From assembly GCF_037975245.1 (NCBI RefSeq), contig NC_092563.1:172001-236000 (forward strand): a stretch of DNA of 64,000 nucleotides, written 5' to 3'. The DNA is from Apostichopus japonicus. Lineage: Eukaryota; Echinodermata; Holothuroidea; Aspidochirotida; Stichopodidae. The position numbers were made by a program, and so were the translations under genes. Of this stretch, positions 54,640 to 64,000 are shown piece by piece. How positions within the stretch are numbered: position 1 is the first letter of the stretch; each line of letters starts with the position of its first letter. The notes below the pieces were generated by a model that was not told the DNA's origin, searched no databases, and worked only from the letters and a program-made list of their open reading frames with translations.

Positions 54640-55785
54640 ACATTTCGAGATGAAATCATGGCAATTTAAACAATGCCATAAAACGATATGCCATAATGCC
54701 ATAAATCTTCGAAATGAAACTTTACCATGCCGAAATAAAATGATAACACGTATATTTTTGATAAAAGACACCAGCTATCGAGTTGACAAGTCGAAATTCT
54801 TAGATAAAAACAACGTAGATATGTGTAGATGAGTAGGACGTCAAACTTTCCGATATATTCGTCGAAACATCTACAAAAATTACACTTCTGTGGAACGACC
54901 CCACCGCCAGCGATTACACCTTATACATTTTTAAAGATTTAGGCTAGGCCACTGTCTAATTCTCATGGCTACGTGAAAACTAATCCTGGTTGTTCATATC
55001 AAAAAACTTGATCTTGTGCATTTCTTGAGTACTTACTGTGTACAACGTGAGCTGTGATGAAGTCTGCTGCGGAAATTACAAGCAGAAAACGCTCATATAG
55101 GCTATGCACATTTCTTGCATACAAACTACCGGTGATGATCAAACAATACAGAAATGATATTCCTTAGGCCTACGATTAACCATCTAAGATTATAACAGTG
55201 TTATTATTTTCGAATTCGTTCATCATGATACATGTACTCATATACAGTACAAAATCCTTCCCGATAAACCTGGCTACCATCAGACTACTCCGAATGCCTG
55301 AGTGCAGCATGGGATCATCGCCCTGCTGAAATTTAGAAGCTTCCGATACTTGTTATCCCGAAAAACGTCATGATTTTCCAGACAAATCGCAAAATTTCTC
55401 CTACAACGACGCCTTGACCCATATAGCATGCCAAGCACCCACCCCTAGACACATAGGGACGCTTGTTATCCCCCGGAAGGGAATTGAGTATTTGCGGACA
55501 ACTTTTCTCCCGAAACCATCAATTTGTTCTCGACGACCGTCGCTCTGAAATAGTTTCAATAGCTACATAGTGACGTCTCCGCTGTAACCCAACGACCACG
55601 TGCCGCAACCTTAATGTATGCAATGTCTTAATGTATGCAATGCTTAATATTTATGTTAATACTATAGAGGGTTCATATAGCGCAGACATATCCACAGAAC
55701 GGTGCTCAAGGCGCATCACACTATTAGTATTACCCTGGTCAATGATAACATGTCAAACATAGAGACAATCCCTCCAAATGGCAGC
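54640..55785. other. 3' flank of ANKRD60-like gene
   Basis: Degenerate acatttcgagatgaaa-like motifs at the left edge, then unique sequence. No gene recognised. Confidence 0.4.
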
Positions 55786-55789
55786 AGCG

Positions 55790-56096
55790 AAACAGCGCCC
55801 AACTGACAGTTTATCTCACAGCCCCCCCCCTCCCACATTTATACAACTGGGTGATAGAGGCAATGGAGATAAGTGTCTTGCCCAAGGACAGCTAAACAGC
55901 CCAAGGCAGCTAAACAGCGCCCAACTGACAGTTTATCACACAGCCCCCCCCCCCACATTTATACAACTGGGTGAATGAGGCAATGGAGATAAGTGTCTTG
56001 TCCAAGGACACAACCTAATGATCTGGCCAGTACTCGAACCTGCAAACCTTAGATCACAAGTCCACTGCCGTAACCACTTGACCACAACGCCCTCAC
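55790..56096 (-). mobile_element. tRNA-derived SINE (minus strand) with internally duplicated body
   Basis: On the minus strand a tRNA-like head has box A (tggtcaagtggttac) and box B (ggttcgagtactgg). A body follows with cttggacaagacacttatct, a motif common in aquatic-animal SINE tails. The body (acaactgggtga … gcccaactgacag) is present twice in about 130-bp steps. It is just downstream of the ANKRD60-like stop. Confidence 0.75.
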
Positions 56097-56220
56097 ATGA
56101 TATAAACATTTTTAGTCTACACCCTCTGTGGCAATTGGAAGTGACTACTAATTTATCCTCGTTTAAAGCAATGCAATAATTAATTGTGGTACACAACCTG
56201 ACAGTATCAGGTTATAGTTC

Positions 56221-56983
56221 TTATATCACTCCATTTTTCTTTTCCATGGTTGATGATAACCTCCCTAATTGATACCACTCTTTCCGTAAAGACCATTTAT
56301 TGAATGTCGTTTCTGCCTCCTTCATCCTCTCTGTTGTCTTTGTCTTGTTCTTTTGTCGCTTTTCCTCTCGAACTTTCTCTTCATACCACTCTGAAACTGA
56401 GCTTCTTCTTAAAAATTCATTTTTCGTTTTAGGTCTACATGTCCCCGTATCATGTGATGCTGTTTTCGTTTTATATTTGCTCTCCTCTGTACGTTTTTGT
56501 CTCGTCTTCATTTTTTGCCACTCTTCAAATGATATTCCTTTCTTCTGTGTAGCGCCCTGATATTTATCATTCGCTTCTTGGACCATTGTCCTCCCAGATG
56601 CCTCTTCGATCATTCTTGAAACTTTTCGTATCATTATGTCGTCCTTAGCGCCCTGTGATTTGTTTTGTAACCATTCTCGAAATGCATTGTCATTTTCTTC
56701 TTGAGTTGCTGTGTGACGTCCCCGATGTGGCGGTGCTGTTGAAGGTCTGCCCTTCGCAAGTTTCCTCGCAAGCGAAGGTTTTTCTTGAGATTGTCGTATA
56801 ACAAATATCCTGCTGTGATTTTCGGGCTGAAAAGTGGGTCTCTGCTGGTAGTCAAAGTAATAGCGAGGTTTGTTGTATCTTCCATTAGTAAATGAATTAA
56901 TAGAGGGCGATTTGGAAGAATTTTCAGAAGCGTCTGGATGACTTTTGAGGCTGGTGTTCTCATCTTTTTCGCGTCGCTTTGAT
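56221..56983 (-). CDS. ANKRD60: ANKRD60-like, exon 5 (terminal, W/K-rich tail)
   Basis: Acceptor TTATCTACAG, 763 nt to TAA. It contains SLARKLAKGRPSTAPPHRGR and three spaced aromatic-acidic/basic blocks (AFREWLQNKSQ, SFEEWQKMKTRQKR, SEWYEEKVREEKRQKNK), probably helical or coiled coil. Confidence 0.88.
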
Positions 56984-59900
56984 CTGTAGATAAAACAAAA
57001 CATATGAACACTTTTCCGACGCTGAACCGCTTATAGGTGTAACTAATGGCAACAGATATGAAAAGGAAGGATCATTTGGCTATACATACTGACGATAGTG
57101 GAATGGCTATTTTTTAAAGTTACATTTTAATAATGAGTTGGGTTTTTCTTCGGAAAGAGCAGGGTTTAACTTGCGTGGACTTCATCCTTGTAGATTGCGT
57201 TGCGAATGTTGAAAGAGTCGAATCATAGAAAATCATCTGTATTTAAGTACGATGTAGTCAATGCTATATAGCTGTATCAAGATATGTGCTTATCACGTAT
57301 AGCAAGGGCTAAGATAGTATAAGGACCTTTGTATGCATCTGGCCTTGATGGAAGTAATGGTCTTAGCGCAATATTCGTCAATGCAAGAAAGCACTCCATA
57401 CCATGATGTACAATTTTGCTTGAGTGACGACTCCGGTGGGTATTGGAATTTGGCTATGAAAACCTTTTGTTCTTTATATTAAATATTTGCTATGTTCTAT
57501 GTTCTTCTAGTATATACTATATTATAGATACTATACATATATTTATTTATACTACATATATTTATATACTATATACTACATATATCAATATACTATATCA
57601 TATATTCTACATATATCAATATACTATATTATATTCTACATATATTTATATACTATATTGTATATACGACATATATTTATATACTATATACTACATATAT
57701 CAATATACTATATTATATATTCTACATATATCAATATACTATATTATATACTATATAATATCAATATACTATATTATATTCTACATATATTTATATACTA
57801 TATTGTATATACGACATATATTTATATGCTATATACTATACTATTTATTTACCTGTCTCGCGGATTATGAACTCCACTTCGATCGGGCGCCTCCTGTCCT
57901 TGTTCCTCTTCTTTCACTGTGTAATTTCTCAGAGGTGGAGCTGTTTTTGGTCTTCTCTTGGATTTACTGATAATCTTTCTTGTCTGATACGAAACAAAAT
58001 TAAAACGCTGAAAAGGAAAAGCTATGATTCCCTAACAACATACTGTATTCTTTCCTGCTTCATATTTCATCACAACATAATGTATTCTTTAAATCTGATA
58101 AAAAACACAAAAAATACACAATAACAATGTGTCTATTATTGTGAATATACCGGTACTTTACTTTTACTCCTATATGTACCGGTAGTTATACATTATTACA
58201 ATTACTTAAGTTTTCCTTAACAACATACTGTGTTCTTTCCTGCTTCCTATGTTATAAAATAATTCGTATAGTAGATGCCGGATTCAGTCGAAACTCGTTT
58301 ACCTACCCAGTCTCTGTGCAAGGTTTTATTATTAAATAAATCTGTGTATATCATGATCAGATACGATAAGCGATGTACGCCTTATCATTCAAATACGCAT
58401 GTTGTCGGGTCATACAAACACATGCCCATATCACATTATGTACCTGTCGAGCGTGAGGGCGTGATAATGGAAAAGCGGATATGCTTGGCTTTATATTTCT
58501 CGATTTCTAGTCCATTTGCGTATCATCAAAACTGCATCGTATCGACTCTTAAACCTCATTAATAAGGAAAGACTTTTTACCTTAAGTATTACATGAAGAA
58601 CGTAGCCGCTTACGTAACTCAACGATACCATCTCTATTTCACCTGTTCTTTTGTCTACTCTGTTGCTTCTAAGTCCACCAAATAACAAGTTATACTTACA
58701 GCTTTGGGTGATGACTCCCTCGTCGAATCAAAGCCCTCACCCACGCTGTATTCTTCTCCAAAAGTATCCGTTTCTCTTCCATCTTCTCCCAAGACATCAT
58801 CTCGTTCGATTTCAGTTCTCTTCTCAGAAAACGATGTCACAGTCAATTCTGGGCTTGGTTGAATGGCTAGATCTCTTAGAGCTATGACGGGAGAAACACT
58901 CCTCCCAAGACGAGACAAGGGAAAACGAGGGCTCTTAGACCAACTACTAGAGACAGTCTTCAGTCCAACGAACTTTTGCTGTTGGAAAAGCAGAAGTGAA
59001 GCAAACTAACTTTCCATCATATCACCCCATATATTATTGTTTCGTATATATTTCCATCGTTTTTTGTCTTATTCATAGTAACTCTCGACCATGTCGTGTC
59101 ATGCACGTGTCATTCATATTAAGCTGTATTCCTGAGGTACAGTGTGATGATTCCGACCATGTCATATTCACACAGATGAAGGCTCTCTCTCCAATGGTCT
59201 CCACAGGGTGCGCTATCATATCGGTCCTAACCAGAGCAGTAGATAAAGAGCTAAGGCTCTGGGCCTAACGTGTGTGGTCTGTAATGTTAAACTATCTGAA
59301 TTTAAACACGTAACACAATCACAAGAAAGCGCTCATAAGCTGCAAACATGCTGGTGCATTTGCGACTGATTTCTTGTTCATGGCTCAACACAGTTTCGCC
59401 GAAAGACAAACATGGTTTAGAGACTTGTTCAAGTTATGGCGCATAACACAGTTACGGTTGACTTGGAGCTTTGAAAATATGGATCGAGGGATATCTCTTC
59501 TTTATTAATTACGAACGATGTTGTGTGTGAAAAGCGCTTTGAAACGCTTTATTATATGTAACTAATTATTATTCATTTTATTATTTATGTACTACCATTG
59601 TGATGAACTCATGGTACAGTACACCCTTATGATTTGCGGTTAAAGAATGCAGCTCGTAAATTTTCGTCAGGACCGATGTTACAGCGCCTTGTGGATGAGC
59701 CCCTTTGAGTAACCCTAGATCTAACTAAGAGATCTATAAGTGGGCGTAAATACAACCCATTTTGACGACTTCTAATCACCAAATCAAACTACAGAATGAA
59801 ATGTTTCCCGAAAGGAAATGACGGCGGTATGAAGAACTTAGCATGCATAGACTCCGGATGTGTGACCTGATTAATTCACTTTGGCTTCGGCTTTGAGTAC

Positions 59901-62612
59901 AACGATTCTGTATGATGACGTGTTGGACGACTCAAACCGTAATAGTAATTACAAACTTTGCAATATGCACTGTAGTCATTGCCGCATTTGCAATCCGCGG
60001 TCCCCTCACAATTTTACAAGGTCAGTAAGAGCGACTGCGTAGGTTTCCCTTTCGGTAAATGAGGGGGGTATGGAATAACTTATCATAGTAACTTCTGTCC
60101 AAAAATGCAATGTTTTGATGATTCAGTATGTTCATTTACCACACTTTGGCAGTTTGTACCCATAATGCCATCAGCTCGCATGTCTGCAGTTTGGTGGATT
60201 GAAAGTAACACGATATATTAAGACGGCGCTCTTTCCGTTCACGCCCGACCTTGGCACACCTCCAGATAGTCACTAACTCAAACATATAGTGGTTGATTAC
60301 TTTTATCAATATAATTATGTTCGGTGATGTTTTTCGCTTACTTCACATCCGAAAATTATCTTGAAACTGAAGGCTATTCTGTTGAAGAGCAGTTGGAATT
60401 AACAAAAGCTCAGTAAATTTATTTTGCCTTGGATATATGAGCTACATTATTATTTTGCTTATTCGCAGTTAAATCAGGGAGAAAATAATGACTATTCTTA
60501 CTTGACGAGAAATGGACTTCTGGTGTTGATGAATTCGGAGTTGGACTTCTCTGTGTCCACAACTAAATGCAGTCTCCAACGGACTTTGTCCATATTTGTC
60601 TTTAACTGTGTGTGAAGCATCGTGTTGCAGTAAAATTTCAACACAGGCAAGGTTCCCCATTGCACAAGCAGCATGTAGGGGTGTTCTCAGCGAATTGGTA
60701 GTAAATGATGGCTCTGCAGTATCGCTCATTGACCTGCAATGACAACATAAACTATTCATATAACAAATGAAAACAAAACAAGCCGTTGCCAGTGAAATAC
60801 CCGCACATCTACTCAAACAAAATCGAAAGAGGCTTCTCAAAAGTTTTCGATATCTAACAACAACAACAAAACTGTACTTGGAGACAGCAAACAAAAGTTT
60901 ACCCCAAATGGTGACCATAGATAGATGAAATGGCGGATGAAAGGTAAGTATGCGTGGGATGAGGATGAAAGGTAAATGCGTGGGATGAGGATAGAAGGTA
61001 AGTATGCGTGGGATTAGGATAGAAGGTAAGTATGCGTGGGATGAGGATAGAAGGTAGGTATGCGTGGGATGAGGATGAGGATGAAAGGTAAGTATGCGGG
61101 GGATGAGGATAGAAGGTGAGTATGCGTGGGATTAGGATGAAAGGTAAGTATGCGGGGGATGAGGATGAAAGGTAAGTATGCATGGAATGAGGATAGAAGG
61201 TAAATATGCATGGGATGAGGATAGAAGGTAGGTATGCGCGGGATAAGGATAGAAGGTGAGTATGCGTGGGATTAGGATGAAAGATAAGTATGCGTGGGAT
61301 GAGGATGAAAAATAAGTATGCGTGGGATGAGGATAGAAGGTAAGCATGCATGGGATTAGGATGAAAGGTAAGTATGCGTGGGATTAGGATAGAAGGTGAG
61401 TATGCGTGGGATTAGGATGAAAGGTAAGTATGCGGGGGATGAGGATGAAAGGTAAGTATGCATGGAATGAGGATAGAAGGTAAATATGCATGGGATGAGG
61501 ATAGAAGGTAGGTATGCGTGGAATAGGGATAGAAGGTGAGTATGCGTGGGATGCGGATGAAAGGTAAGTATGCGTGGGATGAGGATAGAAGGTAAGCATG
61601 CGTGGGATTAGGATGAAAGGTAAGTATGCGTGGGATGAGGATAGAAGGTAAGTATCCGTGGGATGAGGATGAAAGGTAAGTATGCGTGGGATGAGGATAG
61701 AAGGTAAGTATGCGTGGGATGAGGATACAAGGTAAGTATGCGTGGGATGAGGATAGAAGGTAGGTATGCGTGGGATGAGGATGACAGGTAAGTATGCTTG
61801 GGATGAGGATAGAAGGTGAGTATGGGTAGGATGAGGATGAAAGGTAAGTATGCGGGGGATGAGGATGAAAGATAAGTATGCGTGGGATGAGGATAGAAGG
61901 TAAGTTTGTGTGGGATGAGAATAGAAGGTAAGTAAGCGTGGGATGAGGATAGAAGGTGAGTATGCATAGGATGAGGATGAAAGGTAAGTATGCGTGGGAT
62001 GAGGATGAAAGATAAGTATGCGTGGGATGATGATAGAAGGTAGGTATGCATGGGATGATGATAGAAGGTAGGTATGCGTGGGATGAGGATAGAATGTGAG
62101 TATGCGTAGGATGAGGATGAAAGGTGAGTACGCGTGGGATTTTTTTAATACTGAAGTCCTTAACCTTTTAATCAATTGTAAAAGTACCTTTCTAGGAGAT
62201 GCTGGTGTCCTTTATGAGCTGAAAGATAAAGTACCACTCCTTTTCTGAAGGTAATCTCTTCATCACCTTTGACCCGATGTATTTCATCCATTACATTGTC
62301 GACGTGTCCTTTAACTGTTGAGTTTATGAGTCTCTCATACTCCGCTAACACCGAAACTCGAAATTGTGTCCCCTGGGTAACTTTAACTTCATGAAGGGTA
62401 ACCTCACCGTCATCCAAGATGTGATTCGATTTATATGATAACTGGAAAAGTTGGGACGGTATACCAGATGAAAATTCCACAAGAGATTGTAATTCTTCCA
62501 CGGTCATATTATGTTGCACTATCAAGGTAATAATGTTACCCCACGGGAGCTTGACAAGGACATCGAAAGAGCGCACAAATCGTCCACCGGCGTCCCTCAC
62601 ACCAACCTTCAT
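56221..62612 (-). CDS. ANKRD60: Ubiquitin-like/ankyrin-repeat protein, ANKRD60/ANKUB1 type (5 exons, 609 aa)
   Basis: Joined coding exons (minus): 62612-62188, 60733-60502, 58978-58700, 57983-57853, 56983-56221; 1,830 nt in frame, TAA stop. Residues 1-95 look like a ubiquitin fold (MTVEELQSLV, GIPSQLFQLSYKSNHILDDG). Residues about 100-215 carry ankyrin repeats (VVLYLSAHKGHQHLLER; TPLHAACAMGNLACVEILLQ; GQSPLETAFSCGHREVQ). The tail is basic, low complexity and probably disordered, with RPKTAPP and RPSTAPP motifs and repeats of the AFREWLQNK / SFEEWQKMK / SEWYEEKVR kind seen in microtubule-associated ciliary proteins. Vertebrate ANKRD60 is shorter. The start is the first ATG after an in-frame TAA. 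Ciliary/microtubule function is inference. A C-terminal exon of another gene is excluded by matching phases. Confidence 0.82.
57500..57848. repeat. AT-rich tandem repeat in intron 4 of ANKRD60-like gene
   Basis: Interwoven units of ctacatatatcaatatacta and tatatttatatactatattg with a 36-39-bp spacing. It ends directly beside the exon 4 donor (57852). Confidence 0.82.
57853..57983 (-). CDS. ANKRD60: ANKRD60-like, exon 4
   Basis: Acceptor TTCGTATCAG, donor CAG/GTAAAT, 131 nt. It encodes TRKIISKSKRRPKTAPPLRN, then YTVKEEEQGQEAPDRSGVHN and PRD. Low-complexity linker. Confidence 0.8.
58095..58200. repeat. Dispersed partial copy of the 40-bp CCGG satellite with its flank
   Basis: aatacacaataacaatgtgt followed by ctattattgtg and then accggta units mirrors 53773-53830. 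Satellite and flank moved together. It lies in intron 3 of the ANKRD60-like gene. Confidence 0.7.
58700..58978 (-). CDS. ANKRD60: ANKRD60-like, exon 3
   Basis: Acceptor TTTCCAACAG, donor GCT/GTAAGT, 279 nt, phase 0 on both sides. It encodes a Ser/Glu/Asp-rich linker (QKFVGLKTVSSSWSKSPRFP … EDGRETDTFGEEYSVGEGFD) without a known fold. Confidence 0.82.
58979..60501 (-). other. Intron 2 of ANKRD60-like gene
   Basis: Mostly unique. At 59207-59270 a segment reading gtgcgctatcatatcggtcc, then ccagagc … ggctctggg, resembles the 100-bp repeat unit plus hairpin at 505-565. A reverse-oriented fragment (gaccgatgttacagcgcc) lies at about 59671. Confidence 0.6.
60502..60733 (-). CDS. ANKRD60: ANKRD60-like, exon 2 (ankyrin repeat)
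   Basis: Acceptor CATTGCAG, donor CAA/GTAAGA, 232 nt. It encodes TPLHAACAMGNLACVEILLQ and HDASHTVKDKYGQSPLETAF, a textbook ankyrin repeat followed by a second partial one. Confidence 0.9.
60915..62145. repeat. Minisatellite, 28-bp unit, about 43 copies
   Basis: The unit ggtaagtatgcgtgggatga plus ggatagaa repeats with scattered variants through most of intron 1 of the ANKRD60-like gene. Because three units make 84 nt, long spurious frames of 28-residue periodicity appear on the minus strand. Plus-strand units contain ggtaagtatg, a donor-like word, but on the strand opposite to the gene. Confidence 0.95.
62188..62612 (-). CDS. ANKRD60: ANKRD60-like, exon 1 (ubiquitin-like domain)
   Basis: ATG at 62612, donor AAG/GTACTT. 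It encodes a beta-grasp-like segment (FDVLVKLPWGNIITLIVQHN, MTVEELQSLVEFSSGIPSQL) and the first ankyrin helix pair (VVLYLSAHKGHQHLLE). The in-frame stop upstream supports this start unless an earlier coding exon exists. Confidence 0.88.
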
Positions 62613-64000
62613 GATTGTATAGGTTATTGAGATGAGCTTGAGATGAGATTAGATGATTTAGTATATTACAAAATCAATTCTTTTGATCACGTGCTGATAT
62701 TCCAGGCACTGTCACTGATTCCGATCGTTCAAATTTTCTAGATTTATAATAACTCAGACAGATAATTTATTCAAGCTCGATGTAAAACTGAGAGGTTGTT
62801 GAAGAGTCAGCATGAGCCGACGTTCAGCCCTTCCCCCACTGGCACCCTCTGCCATGGAGATACCGTTCCAACAGCTGGCTCTATGGCCCTACACAGTAAA
62901 TCCGACTATAGGCCTACAAAGAACTATATAATAAATAAACAAGCAATAACTTGATATGGGCCTGTAAAACGATCCTAATTTCAGTATTTACAAGATATCA
63001 GCATTAAACCGAAATCCATTTAGTTTGTCTATTTACCTCACAATGAAGTGTTCCGATTCACTGTCATATTTTTCGTATGAGTGTTATGAAAGATTCAGAA
63101 CAGTTCTGTTTTCTTCAAGTATGAGAGATCCTACCTCCAATATGAGAAATACCGCACCACAAAAAAAGGTAATGGCAACGTTTAGCGTACTGTGGACAGA
63201 AGTTGGTAACTCGCAGTAATATACCTTATAGATAACGAAATGAGAGAGAGAGACACACAGCAATATTAAATCTTCACATCTCCTCTTTCATAGAACTAGC
63301 ACTCTGATGTCTGCGGAGAATTGACAGTTATGCACACACTCCTATGCACTCCGGAGGGTTAGTGTTTTCCGTTTAATCGCTATTATTCTGTGACTGTCTA
63401 CCGCTAAACACAAGACCATGACAAGCATTGATTGTACATAAACAATAGCATTGGCTATGGCCCTTGTCGCTAAGCAATCTGCCTGTAAGCCCTCGATCAA
63501 TATCATCTACAAGTGTCAGAAGGGCAAGTTGGGCAACTGCGAGCATCTGTAGGGGAGATTACCAGGGACGATGATGTTCTTTAACATCAACAATTTCTGC
63601 TTTGATTTATTGCATTATTGCGATATATATAGATATATCTATATATATCTAATATATCTATATATCTATATATATAGATATATATATACAGAGAACTGAT
63701 TCCGGGTCACTTGTATATCCGTATTATACAGTATTTATATCCTTTTAACAGACAATTCAGTAATACGATCCACAAGGAACCGTGAGGACAGACAATAGTT
63801 TGAGCTACCCGACACTACCAGCGTGAATTAAGGGTCAAGATCCATCAGGGCGGGGGAGGGGGGTCCCTTAAATTTCAATTCCCATTTTCTAAGGAACTTG
63901 ACTGTATCTTTTTTTCCTTTTTTCTCTCTTTTGTCAATTTCTATCACACGGCTTTTGACTAGATCATCATCACGATGTGACGTGTTATAGACACGTGTGG
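62613..64000. other. 5' flank of ANKRD60-like gene, with AT palindromic microsatellite at 63618-63692
   Basis: The likely promoter region; no confident core elements. A run of tatatatagatatatctata-type words at 63618-63692 is self-complementary. The remainder to the window edge shows no gene. Confidence 0.45.

Noticed and set aside
57443-57970. 175-codon Tyr/Ile-rich plus-strand frame
   Set aside because: It reads through the AT-rich tandem repeat and antisense to exon 4 of the ANKRD60-like gene.
60899-62175. Long minus-strand frames rich in His/Pro/Tyr/Leu (150-263 codons)
   Set aside because: Read-through of the 28-bp minisatellite in intron 1 of the ANKRD60-like gene; multiple frames are open equally, so no coding signal.

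Overview
This window looks like nuclear DNA of a marine invertebrate. It is AT-rich, has long introns with canonical GT-AG splice sites, and is crowded with satellites, SINEs, LINE tails and DNA transposons. The conserved exons resemble deuterostome genes (MROH1-, DHRS4- and ANKRD60-like), so an echinoderm or hemichordate is my best guess. That guess is inference; no ribosomal or mitochondrial marker is present.

All recognisable host genes lie on the minus strand. From left to right: (1) one exon of a maestro HEAT-repeat protein like MROH1 (107-252), whose remainder lies off the left edge; (2) DHRS4-like short-chain dehydrogenase paralog A, nine coding exons between 23767 and 11252, 266 aa; (3) paralog B, nine coding exons between 50300 and 31838, 267 aa, with the same exon sizes and phases apart from one codon in exon 6; (4) a five-exon gene for a ubiquitin-like, ankyrin and W/K-rich protein (ANKRD60/ANKUB1 type) from 62612 to 56221, 609 aa. 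I joined exons by hand from splice sites, reading phase and conserved motifs. All three complete models stay in frame from ATG to stop.

Repeats fill most of the rest. There are DNA transposons with visible target duplications: hAT-like elements at 2332, 9437 and 32690, and a TTAA-flanked MITE at 7591. A composite family with CAGGCGCGTA termini has full copies at 25956-27880 and 47016-49276, each carrying the same inner transposon. Two fold-back elements have arms built of short tandem motifs (5244-5871 and 17952-19012). There are SINEs at 2779 and about 55790-56096, LINE remnants at about 3325 and 47560, and a U2 snRNA-like fragment at about 50550. Satellites have periods of 16, 28, 40, 48, 55, 58, 68, 100, 129 and 137 bp. 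Intron 3 of paralog B alone carries about 3.2 kb of two different satellites.

The most notable gene-level signal is in exon 2 of the two dehydrogenase paralogs. It is about 94% identical, and its central 49 codons have no silent difference, while exons 1, 3, 5 and 7 are only about 61-77% identical. This suggests exon-confined gene conversion or an extra constraint on that exon. No prokaryote-like system or CRISPR array is present.
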